Shown piece after piece: positions 1 through 6,707 of a DNA stretch of 10,993 bases. Under the pieces are notes generated by a model. It did no database searches, was not told the DNA's origin, and saw nothing but the letters and a program-made list of their open reading frames with translations. The stretch comes from an uncultured Collinsella sp. (GTDB taxonomy: Bacteria > Actinomycetota > Coriobacteriia > Coriobacteriales > Coriobacteriaceae): assembly GCA_902493915.1 (NCBI GenBank), contig CABUQY010000056.1, positions 1 through 10,993 on the forward strand. Reading direction: 5' to 3'. Both the position numbers and the translations under genes were made by a program. Within the stretch, counting starts at the first letter, position 1, and each line of letters opens with the position of its first letter.

Positions 1-788
1 CCCGCCAGTGAGTCGGCCACGAGCGAGTCGATCTCCTCGATGTCGGCGTCGAGGGAGGCTATCTCCCGGGCGAGCATCCGGACCGCGACGTCCTCGCCGG
101 CCGGGAGCCGCCTTCCCGAGCGCGACGAGGCCAGCAGCGCCTCCCAGAGCCTCCTGGCCCCCGCCGCGGGGGCGCCCGCGCGCCTGGCTGCGTTCGAGAA
201 ACTGCGCCAGCCGGCGGCCGAGCACCCGGCGGCCCCGCCGAACTCGGCCAGCATCGACACCTGCCAGCGGCTCGACGGGTCGACCGCGCCCTCGAGCGCG
301 GGGTCGGCCTCGAGCAGGGTCGCGCGCAGCCTGTTCTTCGCGCGGGTCCTGGCGGACGACGCGAACTCGCGCTGCGACGACAGGATCCGCAGCGAGGCGG
401 CCCCCTCGGGCTCCTCGGGCGCCGGCCTGAGGGCGCGGGGCACGCCGAGCGCGGTGCGCGCGATCACCTCGGCGTCGATGGCGTCGGTCTTCGCGATGCC
501 GGGGAACATCCCGCGGGCCTGCTTCTCGGCATATCCGGGCAGGTAGGCGCAGGGGTTCCCGTGCGCATGGGCGCGCGCGAGGACCAGCGCGCCGATGTTT
601 CGCTTCTGGTCGACGACGACCAGCGCGCCGGAGCCGGCCCGCTCGAGCAGCCGGTCGATGTCGTCGGGCCTGTTTGCCAGCTCGGCCCTGAAGGCGACGC
701 CTCCTCCCGCATCGAGCGCGCACGCGCTGTGCGAGCTCTTCCCGACGTCGATCCCCAGGTAGGCCACGGGCGTCTCTGCTGCAGGCAT
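1..788 (-). CDS. IS110-family transposase (DEDD recombinase), C-terminus beyond the window edge
   Basis: The reverse strand is open from an ATG at 788 down to position 1 (262 codons, no stop), so the 3' part lies outside the window. The protein has the N-terminal RuvC-like DEDD domain of IS110 recombinases. It opens with YLGIDVGKSSHSA (first Asp D14), then VVVDQKRNIGALV (D60, where many members have Glu), YLPGYAEKQARGMFPGIAKTDAIDAEVIA (given here only by its key residues D102 and D105), and a basic helical stretch near residues 135-160. The C-terminal Tnp_20 domain with the catalytic serine is not visible. The start is well defined: an in-frame TAA lies ten codons upstream and a GGGAGAGG ribosome site sits 7 bases before the ATG. 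IS110 enzymes excise and insert a circular intermediate without terminal inverted repeats, guided by an RNA from their own element. Whether this copy is intact cannot be judged here. Confidence 0.93.
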   Translation of the reverse strand, partial: MPAAETPVAYLGIDVGKSSHSACALDAGGGVAFRAELANRPDDIDRLLERAGSGALVVVDQKRNIGALVLARAHAHGNPCAYLPGYAEKQARGMFPGIAKTDAIDAEVIARTALGVPRALRPAPEEPEGAASLRILSSQREFASSARTRAKNRLRATLLEADPALEGAVDPSSRWQVSMLAEFGGAAGCSAAGWRSFSNAARRAGAPAAGARRLWEALLASSRSGRRLPAGEDVAVRMLAREIASLDADIEEIDSLVADSLA

Positions 789-1006
789 GGTGTATCCTCT
801 CCCTTGAGCCGGCCGTTAGCCGCGGAAGCGACACCCACATTACCCGGCCGTGGCCCGGTCCGGGCCCGGCACATCTCTATCAGTCGTTCCCCGCGGCCCC
901 TCCCGCCCCGGCGGCAACACGTCCCGGGCCCTCTACGGGGCAGGGGCTGACGGCCGTCCGGGGCGGTCGGCCAGCGACCACCGGTACGGCTCAATCGTAT
1001 AGCCGT
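789..1006 (-). ncRNA. Candidate IS110 bridge RNA (guide RNA) in the element's left end
   Basis: No credible protein is encoded here. Read on the minus strand toward the transposase, the region holds a train of hairpins: ACGGCT-9 nt-AGCCGT (1006-986), GGTCG-5 nt-CGACC (979-965), the perfect palindrome GACGGCCGTC (958-949), a long hairpin whose two 6-bp helices GCCCCT and GCCCCG pair with CGGGGC and AGGGGC across a GGG bulge (947-896, ~25-nt loop), and GGCCCG-GAC-CGGGCC (866-852). In the IS110 group, as established for IS621, an RNA of about 180 nt from exactly this position binds the recombinase and pairs with target and donor DNA through two internal loops. Position, length and structure fit. 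The assignment is by inference, and the guide segments cannot be defined without the element's right end. Confidence 0.5.
896..947 (-). other. Long two-helix hairpin inside the candidate bridge RNA
   Basis: Plus-strand arm 896-901 (gcccct) plus 905-910 (gccccg) is complementary to 936-941 (cggggc) plus 942-947 (aggggc). This gives 12 base pairs interrupted only by the three bases 902-904. The loop of about 25 nt (911-935) is large enough to carry a guide segment. This is the strongest secondary structure in the intergenic stretch. Confidence 0.6.
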
Positions 1007-1018
1007 GCAACGGAAAAG

Positions 1019-1060
1019 AGCCGCCCTTTCGGACAACTCAAACTGTAATGGGGCTTTTTT
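1019..1060. terminator. Imperfect bidirectional Rho-independent terminator
   Basis: AGCC-G-CC (1019-1025) can pair with GGGGCT (1050-1055), giving six pairs with one bulged base. On the plus strand the stem runs directly into a T-run (1055-1060). On the minus strand the same stem is followed by CTCTTTT. It could end a resident plus-strand gene lying beyond the IS insertion, or transcripts coming from the transporter side on the minus strand. The long loop and the bulge make it a moderate call. Confidence 0.45.
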
Positions 1061-1149
1061 AGCTACTTTGGGCAAACCCACGCGGCCGCCCCGGATAAAG
1101 CCCTCAATCGTCCAAATAGCACCGCAACGCATGGGAGAGCCTGGGACGG

Positions 1150-1155
1150 TACAAT
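1150..1155 (+). promoter_or_regulatory. -10-like hexamer TACAAT upstream of the 1188 gene
   Basis: TACAAT differs from the sigma-70 consensus TATAAT at one position and is preceded by GG, in the context ACGGTACAATAG. It lies 38 bases before the ATG at 1188, leaving a short leader. No good -35 box is found 16-19 bases upstream. The same GG-TANNAT pattern occurs ahead of dnaE and before the 10803 gene, which supports it as a real promoter element. Confidence 0.45.
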
Positions 1156-1187
1156 AGCTCGAACGGTTCAAACGAATAAGGAGCCAT

Positions 1188-1439
1188 ATGCAGCTCACCA
1201 AAACGCTTGGGGTGACGCCGGAGGAGCTTTTTGACGCCCTAGCGGGGTCCATCATGCAGGATATCGAAAACGCCACGGGCAAGCGCTCCAGCCGCAACAG
1301 GCTCAACGGCAATAAGTACGAGAAGCGTGCCCAGGCCGCAAAAAGGCAAGGTAGCTCTTCATCGGAAACTGTGAACACTTCAGGCTTCGAGTCAGTAGCG
1401 AGCGGCCCGACAAAATTAGTTGATGGAAGTGCCAAATGA
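1188..1439 (+). CDS. Truncated DUF3284-like protein with unrelated tail (83 aa)
   Basis: The ATG at 1188 has a strong AAGGAG site a few bases upstream. Residues 1-55 (starting MQLTKTLGVTPEELFDALAG, then a QDIENATGK segment, LNGNKYEKRAQAAKR) resemble, from memory, the N-terminus of DUF3284 proteins, a small family of unknown function of roughly 120-150 residues. From about residue 55 the character changes to a Ser/Gly/Thr-rich tail without family resemblance, and the gene ends at 83 residues, so at least half of the expected domain is missing. The composition shift near 1350 matches the change into the lower-GC transporter block, suggesting that a recombination joint cut the resident gene. The TGA overlaps the ATG of the next gene (ATGA), so translation of the transporter may be coupled to this remnant. 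The DUF3284 match needs a profile search; the product is probably non-functional. Confidence 0.6.
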   Translation: MQLTKTLGVTPEELFDALAGSIMQDIENATGKRSSRNRLNGNKYEKRAQAAKRQGSSSSETVNTSGFESVASGPTKLVDGSAK

Positions 1440-2635
1440 ATAAGAATGCCGCTACGCAACTGCACATCTATTCCGCCTTTTTCGTTCTCGCGGGATTTGT
1501 TTTAAATCGGGGAGTGTTTCTACTTTTCCTTGCGGAGAAAGGAATGGCTGTCACGGAAATCGCGCTTTATCAAGCCCTGTTTAACATTACAACGGTCGTC
1601 CTCGAGCTGCCAACAGGGCTGATAGGCGATTTCTTTGGAAAGAAGTTTTCGATTCAAGTGGGCGTGCTGCTGCTTTTCTTCCATACGGCTGGCATGCTGT
1701 TGCTCTCAGGTCCCTTTCTTGTCGTGCTTTCCCTTGTTGAGGCACTCGCCTACTCCCTTCAATCGGGATCCGAACAAGCACTTTTATATGAAATTGCCCG
1801 GAATGCCGGTCAAGGAGAGCGTTTCCTCACCATCAACGCTCGGCTGCTTGCCGCGCAATCAATCGCTACGGGAATGGCGATTGTGCTTGGATCTTTCATT
1901 GCCCAAGTATCTTGGAGCGCCCTCTACGTATGTGTCTCCGTTTTCTATCTCCTGCAGCTTTTCCTTCTGTATCCCATTGAGAGGACGGAAGCGACCCGTT
2001 CTGAAAGCTCTGAAAAGGGAAGGTTTGACGCGGCCAAGATGTTCAGACGCGAAACCTGGCGTGTTGGAGAATCCGCTTTTGCGGTATTGCTTCTTCTAAT
2101 CGGCACAAGCATGCTCGATGGATTCTATGGGAGTTATTACAACTTGAATCAGTTGGTATTCGATGCATTTGATGCTCCCGTCTCCATAATAGGAATCTTT
2201 TTCGGTGCATCCTATGCAGTAAATGCGACGGCCTACATTGCAGCAGATTTCTTCTCATTGCGTTTCGGGAAAAGAAATACCATGCTCGGCTCGATGCTAA
2301 TCGAGGCTGGCCTTTTCATGATTCTTCCGTGGTTCGCTTCAAATCCGCTGTGTTTGTTTGGCCTTAGCATGGTGCTTTGTTTTCTCCCAGAAGTGGTGTA
2401 CATCACTTCGGAAAACTTAATCCAAGACGCGATAGCGGACGATCTCCGCGCGACGATCCTTTCCGTCGCGTCTCTGGTAAGGGCTCTCTTTTCTGCAGTG
2501 TTTTTCTCCATATTTGGACATGTGTTGGGGTTATATCCCATTCAGATAGCGCTCGGTATTATTGGTGCAATCGCGATAGCAATTACCGCCGTTGTTTCAT
2601 TAAAAATGGTTGGAATACAGGTCTCCAAGAATTGA
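1436..2635 (+). CDS. MFS transporter (12 predicted membrane helices, 399 aa)
   Basis: This is an inner-membrane secondary transporter of the major facilitator superfamily; the substrate cannot be told from sequence. The protein is almost entirely hydrophobic helices with a polar central loop at residues ~181-210, the usual 6+6 layout. The loop between helices 2 and 3 carries motif A (PTGLIGDFFGKK, residues 59-70), with a degenerate repeat in the second half (ADFFSLRFGKR, ~270-280). The length of 399 residues is normal. The ATG overlaps the stop of the preceding small ORF, and GGAAG at 1425-1429 serves as ribosome site. Base composition is visibly lower in GC than dnaE and codon use is more mixed (many TTT, AAT, ATT codons), which suggests acquisition from another genome. 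No resistance or regulator gene accompanies it, so drug efflux is only one possibility. Confidence 0.92.
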   Translation: MNKNAATQLHIYSAFFVLAGFVLNRGVFLLFLAEKGMAVTEIALYQALFNITTVVLELPTGLIGDFFGKKFSIQVGVLLLFFHTAGMLLLSGPFLVVLSLVEALAYSLQSGSEQALLYEIARNAGQGERFLTINARLLAAQSIATGMAIVLGSFIAQVSWSALYVCVSVFYLLQLFLLYPIERTEATRSESSEKGRFDAAKMFRRETWRVGESAFAVLLLLIGTSMLDGFYGSYYNLNQLVFDAFDAPVSIIGIFFGASYAVNATAYIAADFFSLRFGKRNTMLGSMLIEAGLFMILPWFASNPLCLFGLSMVLCFLPEVVYITSENLIQDAIADDLRATILSVASLVRALFSAVFFSIFGHVLGLYPIQIALGIIGAIAIAITAVVSLKMVGIQVSKN

Positions 2636-2830
2636 TATATCGATTGACGAGCTATCCGAAGCGTCGAGCCTTCTTGATGGACATGACTATTCGTCACAAA
2701 TCATTCCGCGCATCGCCGGGGTTCCAGTAATACTCGATATATCTGGATGCCCTCATTCCCCTTTTTGAAGGTCCCAAATTGACTACCCGTGTTGGTTTGG
2801 CTAGGTTCGGGTGCTGTCCGTGCCGTGCGG

Positions 2831-2836
2831 TAAAAT
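2831..2836 (+). promoter_or_regulatory. -10-like hexamer TAAAAT upstream of dnaE
   Basis: TAAAAT in the context GCGGTAAAATCG lies 45 bases before the dnaE ATG and has the same preceding GG as the boxes at 1150 and 10706. No convincing -35 hexamer stands at the right distance. An alternative pair, TTGACT (2779-2784) with TAGGTT (2802-2807) at 17-base spacing, is also possible. dnaE translation starts after GGAG at 2864-2867, 8 bases before the ATG. Confidence 0.38.
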
Positions 2837-2875
2837 CGTTCAGTCAGAACACGAACCCGCATCGGAGCTCATCAC

Positions 2876-5800
2876 ATGGCATTCGTCCATCTGCACAACC
2901 ACACCGTTTTCTCCATGCTCGACGGCGCAACCCGTATCCAGGATATGGTCAATCGCGCCGTAGAGCTGGGCATGCCCGCCGTCGCCATTACCGACCACGG
3001 CTACATGTATGGCGTGCCCGACCTGGCGCTGGCCTGCGACGCCGTTAACCACAACACGCCCGAGTACAAAACCTGGAGTCACGACAAGGCCTTCTTGGAA
3101 AAGGACCGCCGCGACGAGCTGGTGGAGCCCGATCCCGAGGAAAACCCGCGCGAGCATGCCCAGTATGTGAAGGACATGGCCATGTGGGACGAGAAGGGCA
3201 ACATCGACGAGCTCAAGCCGCCTCTGGTCATCAAGCCCATCTTTGGCTGCGAGGTCTACTTTACGCCGGACGAGACCCTTGCTCGCGACCATAAGCCCGA
3301 GCTCTACCACATGATCCTTCTGGCCAAGGACCAGGAGGGCTACGTCAACCTGATGCAGACGGTCTCCGAGGCCGCCGTGCAGGGCTTTTACTACAAGCCG
3401 CGCGTGACGCTCGACAACCTGCGCCGCCACGCCAAGGGCATGATCTGCACCAGCGCCTGCATCGCGGGCATCATTCCCAAATACATCGACCGCGGTGACA
3501 TGGAGGGCGCCATCAAGTGGGCCGAGACCTTCCGTGATACCTTCGAACCTGGCGACTTTTATATCGAGATCCAGGAACACGGCATCACCACCGACAACGG
3601 CCTGACCGATGAGCAGATGGACCGCACGCTCATCGACATCGCCAAGCAGGTAGGCGTCAAGGTCATCGCCACCAACGACTTCCACTACCTGCGCCGCGAG
3701 GACGCTCCCGTGCAGGACGTCATCATGTGCATCGGCATGAACGCCAAGGTCGACGACCCCAACCGCATGCGCATGACTGGCTCGGAGTTTTACATGAAGA
3801 CCGAGGAGGAGATGCGGGCGATGTTCCCGTATTGCCCCGAGGCCTGCGACAACACGCTCGAGATCGCCGACAAGTGCTACGTCGAGCTGGACTGGGACTC
3901 CATCATCCTGCCGCGCTTCCCGTTGCTCGACCCCGGCGAGACGCACGAGAGTCAGTTCCGCCGCGAGTGCGAGAAGGGCCTGCGCCAGCACTACGGCGAC
4001 GACTGGGCCACGCGCGAGATTGGTGGCGTCAACATCAAAGAGCGCTTTGAGTACGAATACAAAGTCATCTGCGACAAGGGCTTTGCCGCCTACTTTTTGA
4101 TTGTTGCCGAGTACGTGCAATGGGCCAAGGACAACGGCATCGGCGTCGGCCCCGGCCGTGGCTCGGCTGCCGGCGCTATCGTCGCCTACGCCATGAACAT
4201 CACCGCGTTCGATCCGCTCGAGAACGGCCTGATGTTCGAGAGGTTCCTGTCCCCGCAGCGTACCGAGATGCCCGATATCGATATGGACTTCGACGATGAG
4301 CGGCGCCTCGAGGTCGTGGAGCACGTTCGCCAGCTCTACGGCCCCGAGAAGGTCACCCACGTCATCACCTACTCGACCATTAAGGCCAAGCAGGCCATCA
4401 ACGACGCCGCTCGCGTCCTGGACTACCCGGTCTACATGGGCCAGCGTCTGTCCAAGATGGTCTCGAGCGACCCCAAGGTCAAGCTCAAGCAGGTGCTCGA
4501 AAAGCAACCCGGCAAAGAGGACCTGTTTAACCCCGATTTTGCCGAGGCATATAAAAAGGACGACGACGCCCGCCGCATCATCGACACGGCGCTCTCAATC
4601 GAGGGCCTCACCCGTGGCGAGGGCGTGCACGCGTGCGCCGTTCTGATCTGCCGCGACCCCGTCAACGAGCACGTGCCCACCAAGCTCGACACCAAGGGCG
4701 GCGTCGAGATTACCCAGTACGAGGGCCATACCGTTGCCGACATGGGCCTGCTCAAGATGGACTTCTTGGGCCTGCGCACGCTGACTGTTATCTCCAAGGC
4801 CAAGGCAAACATCAAAAAGAACTTCGGCATCGACATCAAAGAGGAAGAGATTCCCTTTGACGACCCCGAGATCTTTAAGCTCATGGGTTCCGGCCACACC
4901 GCCGGCGTCTTTCAGGTCGAGTCCGCCGGCATGACGGCCACGATCAAGAACATGAAGCCCACCGAGTACAAGCACGTCGTGGCATTGATCGCTCTGTACC
5001 GCCCGGGCCCGCTGGGCGCCGGCATGGTCTCGTCCTACATCAACCGTATGAACGGCAAGGAACCGGCGGTTTCCTACGACGACCGCCTGGACGACATCCT
5101 GGGCGAAACCTACGGCACCATGGTCTACCAGGAGCAGGTTATGCTCATCTCCGTCGAGATGTGCGGCTTCTCCAAGGGCGAATCGGACTCGCGTATCCGT
5201 AAACCCGTGGCTAAGAAAAAGATCAAGCTGCTCACGTCGACGGTGCTGCACTGGGAGGATGGCTCGGACGAGACCACCTACGACCACTGGATGAACGGCG
5301 CTATCAAGAACAACTACACGCGCAAGGTCGCCCAGAAGATTTGGGACGATGTTCTCGAGTTCGCATCTTACGCCTTTAACAAGTCGCACTCCGCCGGCTA
5401 CGCCATCCTGGTTATGCAGACGGCGTGGCTCAAGGCGCACTATCCGCACGAGTACATGGCGGCCGTTCTGACGTCCTACACGGGCAAGACCGACAAGATC
5501 GTTCATTACGTCTCGGCGTGCCGTCACGACGGCATCCCCGTGCTTTCGCCAGATGTCAATGAGTCCGGTACCGAGTTCACGGCTACCAAGGAGGGCGTGC
5601 GCTTTGGTCTGGCCGGCATCCGCGGCGTGGGCACCGGCGTGGCGCAGGCGATTATCGCCGAGCGCGAGGCGGGCGGTCCGTTTAAGACGCTGCACGATTT
5701 TGTCGAGCGCGTGGACTCGAGCCAGGCCAACCGCCGCGTGATCGAATCGCTCATCAAGGCAGGCGCCTTCGACTCCACGGGGTATCCGCGTCGCCAGATG

Positions 5801-6679
5801 ATGCACTTTGTGGACAAGAACAACCCCGAGAACATCATCGATGCCGCGGTAAAGCGCCAGAAGGATCGCGCGAGCGGCCAGACGTCGTTCTTCGATATGT
5901 TTGGCGACGTTGAGGGCTCGGGCTTTGAGGTGAGCGTGCCCGATCCGGATGGCCAGGAATGGGACCGCCACCTTAAGTTGAGTCAGGAGAAGGAGGTTCT
6001 GGGCATCTATGTCTCGGACCACCCGCTGCGCCCGTTTGAGTATGCACTAGCCAAGGCGCGTGACTTCTCGTTCTCGCAGATCGACACCGGCTACGAAGTT
6101 CAGAATCCTACGGGCGGCACCATCAACCAGGAAATTCCCGAGGGCAAGGCGCTGTGGTGGGCCGGCATGGTCTCGAGCGTGTCCAAACGCGTGACCAAAA
6201 ACGGTGACCCCATGGGCATCGTGCAGCTCGAGGACATGGAAGGCGAGGCCACCGTCGTCGTGTTCCCCAAGACCTATAAAGAGGCCGAGGGGTACCTGTA
6301 CGGCGAGGTCGATCCCGAGACCGGCGCGCAGCTGTCCGATGCCTTTGTGCGCATTAAGGGCAAACTCGAGCGCTCGGACCGCGGCGACCAGATCATCGCG
6401 CAGGAGATCGTGCCGCTCGAGCTCAACGAGGAGAACAACAAGCCCAAGGTGTTTGAGGTCATGGTGCCCAACAGCCGCTTTAGCCAGGGCAATATGGCGC
6501 GCCTGGCCACGGTGCTCACCGCTAACCCGGGCGGCGACCGCGTGGAGATCTTTATCGAGCAGGTGGACGGGCGCGTGCTGCGTGCCGAGGTACCTGCCAA
6601 GGTCAACGCGCGTTCGATTCCGCTGCTGGCCGAGGCCAAGGCCATTGTGGGTAACCAGGGCCGCGTGACGGTGATCTAA
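2876..6679 (+). CDS. dnaE: DNA polymerase III subunit alpha (DnaE1 type, 1267 aa)
   Basis: Catalytic subunit of the replicative DNA polymerase. The N-terminal PHP domain keeps all nine metal ligands expected of a proofreading-competent DnaE1 (H7, H9, D16, H41, E126, H145, C191, D268, H270). The polymerase core shows GVGPGRGSAAGA (~423-434), the catalytic pair D467/D469 in PDIDMDFDDERR, and the third aspartate D629 in GLLKMDFLGLRTL. The fingers contain FNKSHSAGYA (~834-843), and a helix-hairpin-helix region lies near 905-965. QTSFFDMF (1002-1009) fits the internal beta-clamp-binding motif, followed by an OB fold (~1093-1180) and a C-terminal domain. Two oddities stand out: about 60 extra residues (~57-116) between PHP ligands H41 and E126, and an unusual fingers segment RKPVAKKK followed by ~12 extra residues (775-808). 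The start is fixed by GGAG 8 bases upstream. The SNF2 gene follows after 28 bases. Confidence 0.98.
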   Translation: MAFVHLHNHTVFSMLDGATRIQDMVNRAVELGMPAVAITDHGYMYGVPDLALACDAVNHNTPEYKTWSHDKAFLEKDRRDELVEPDPEENPREHAQYVKDMAMWDEKGNIDELKPPLVIKPIFGCEVYFTPDETLARDHKPELYHMILLAKDQEGYVNLMQTVSEAAVQGFYYKPRVTLDNLRRHAKGMICTSACIAGIIPKYIDRGDMEGAIKWAETFRDTFEPGDFYIEIQEHGITTDNGLTDEQMDRTLIDIAKQVGVKVIATNDFHYLRREDAPVQDVIMCIGMNAKVDDPNRMRMTGSEFYMKTEEEMRAMFPYCPEACDNTLEIADKCYVELDWDSIILPRFPLLDPGETHESQFRRECEKGLRQHYGDDWATREIGGVNIKERFEYEYKVICDKGFAAYFLIVAEYVQWAKDNGIGVGPGRGSAAGAIVAYAMNITAFDPLENGLMFERFLSPQRTEMPDIDMDFDDERRLEVVEHVRQLYGPEKVTHVITYSTIKAKQAINDAARVLDYPVYMGQRLSKMVSSDPKVKLKQVLEKQPGKEDLFNPDFAEAYKKDDDARRIIDTALSIEGLTRGEGVHACAVLICRDPVNEHVPTKLDTKGGVEITQYEGHTVADMGLLKMDFLGLRTLTVISKAKANIKKNFGIDIKEEEIPFDDPEIFKLMGSGHTAGVFQVESAGMTATIKNMKPTEYKHVVALIALYRPGPLGAGMVSSYINRMNGKEPAVSYDDRLDDILGETYGTMVYQEQVMLISVEMCGFSKGESDSRIRKPVAKKKIKLLTSTVLHWEDGSDETTYDHWMNGAIKNNYTRKVAQKIWDDVLEFASYAFNKSHSAGYAILVMQTAWLKAHYPHEYMAAVLTSYTGKTDKIVHYVSACRHDGIPVLSPDVNESGTEFTATKEGVRFGLAGIRGVGTGVAQAIIAEREAGGPFKTLHDFVERVDSSQANRRVIESLIKAGAFDSTGYPRRQMMHFVDKNNPENIIDAAVKRQKDRASGQTSFFDMFGDVEGSGFEVSVPDPDGQEWDRHLKLSQEKEVLGIYVSDHPLRPFEYALAKARDFSFSQIDTGYEVQNPTGGTINQEIPEGKALWWAGMVSSVSKRVTKNGDPMGIVQLEDMEGEATVVVFPKTYKEAEGYLYGEVDPETGAQLSDAFVRIKGKLERSDRGDQIIAQEIVPLELNEENNKPKVFEVMVPNSRFSQGNMARLATVLTANPGGDRVEIFIEQVDGRVLRAEVPAKVNARSIPLLAEAKAIVGNQGRVTVI

Positions 6680-6707
6680 GCTACCCCGGGTGAGATTGGA
6701 GGAAGTG

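Larger units (their letters stand above)
1..1006 (-). mobile_element. IS110-family insertion sequence, partial; left-end boundary approximate
   Basis: The element consists of the partial transposase plus its upstream non-coding left end. IS110-group elements lack terminal inverted repeats, so the boundary cannot be read directly. It is placed between the hairpin cluster ending near 1006 and the terminator-like hairpin starting at 1019, where the sequence changes from extremely GC-rich to AT-containing. The right end is outside the window, so neither a core dinucleotide nor a target duplication can be checked. Confidence 0.6.

Noticed and set aside
40..546. Plus-strand open frame of 168 codons opposite the transposase
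   Set aside because: Antisense frame in very GC-rich DNA, with Ser/Ala/Arg-rich low-complexity translation and no ribosome site.
464..1465. Minus-strand open frame of 333 codons
   Set aside because: It is the wrong frame of the IS110 transposase joined to non-coding sequence. The true transposase frame starts at 788 and carries recognisable motifs, and this frame also runs across the 1188 gene and the start of the transporter.
2840..6022. Long minus-strand open frames (2840-4507 and 4595-6022) opposite dnaE
   Set aside because: Antisense shadows caused by GC-biased third codon positions. Their translations are Val/Asp/His-rich without domains, while the plus strand encodes a complete polymerase.
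6690..6707. GTG at 6690 as start of the SNF2 gene
   Set aside because: The GGAGG ribosome site lies downstream of it, at 6698-6702, and fits the ATG at 6708.
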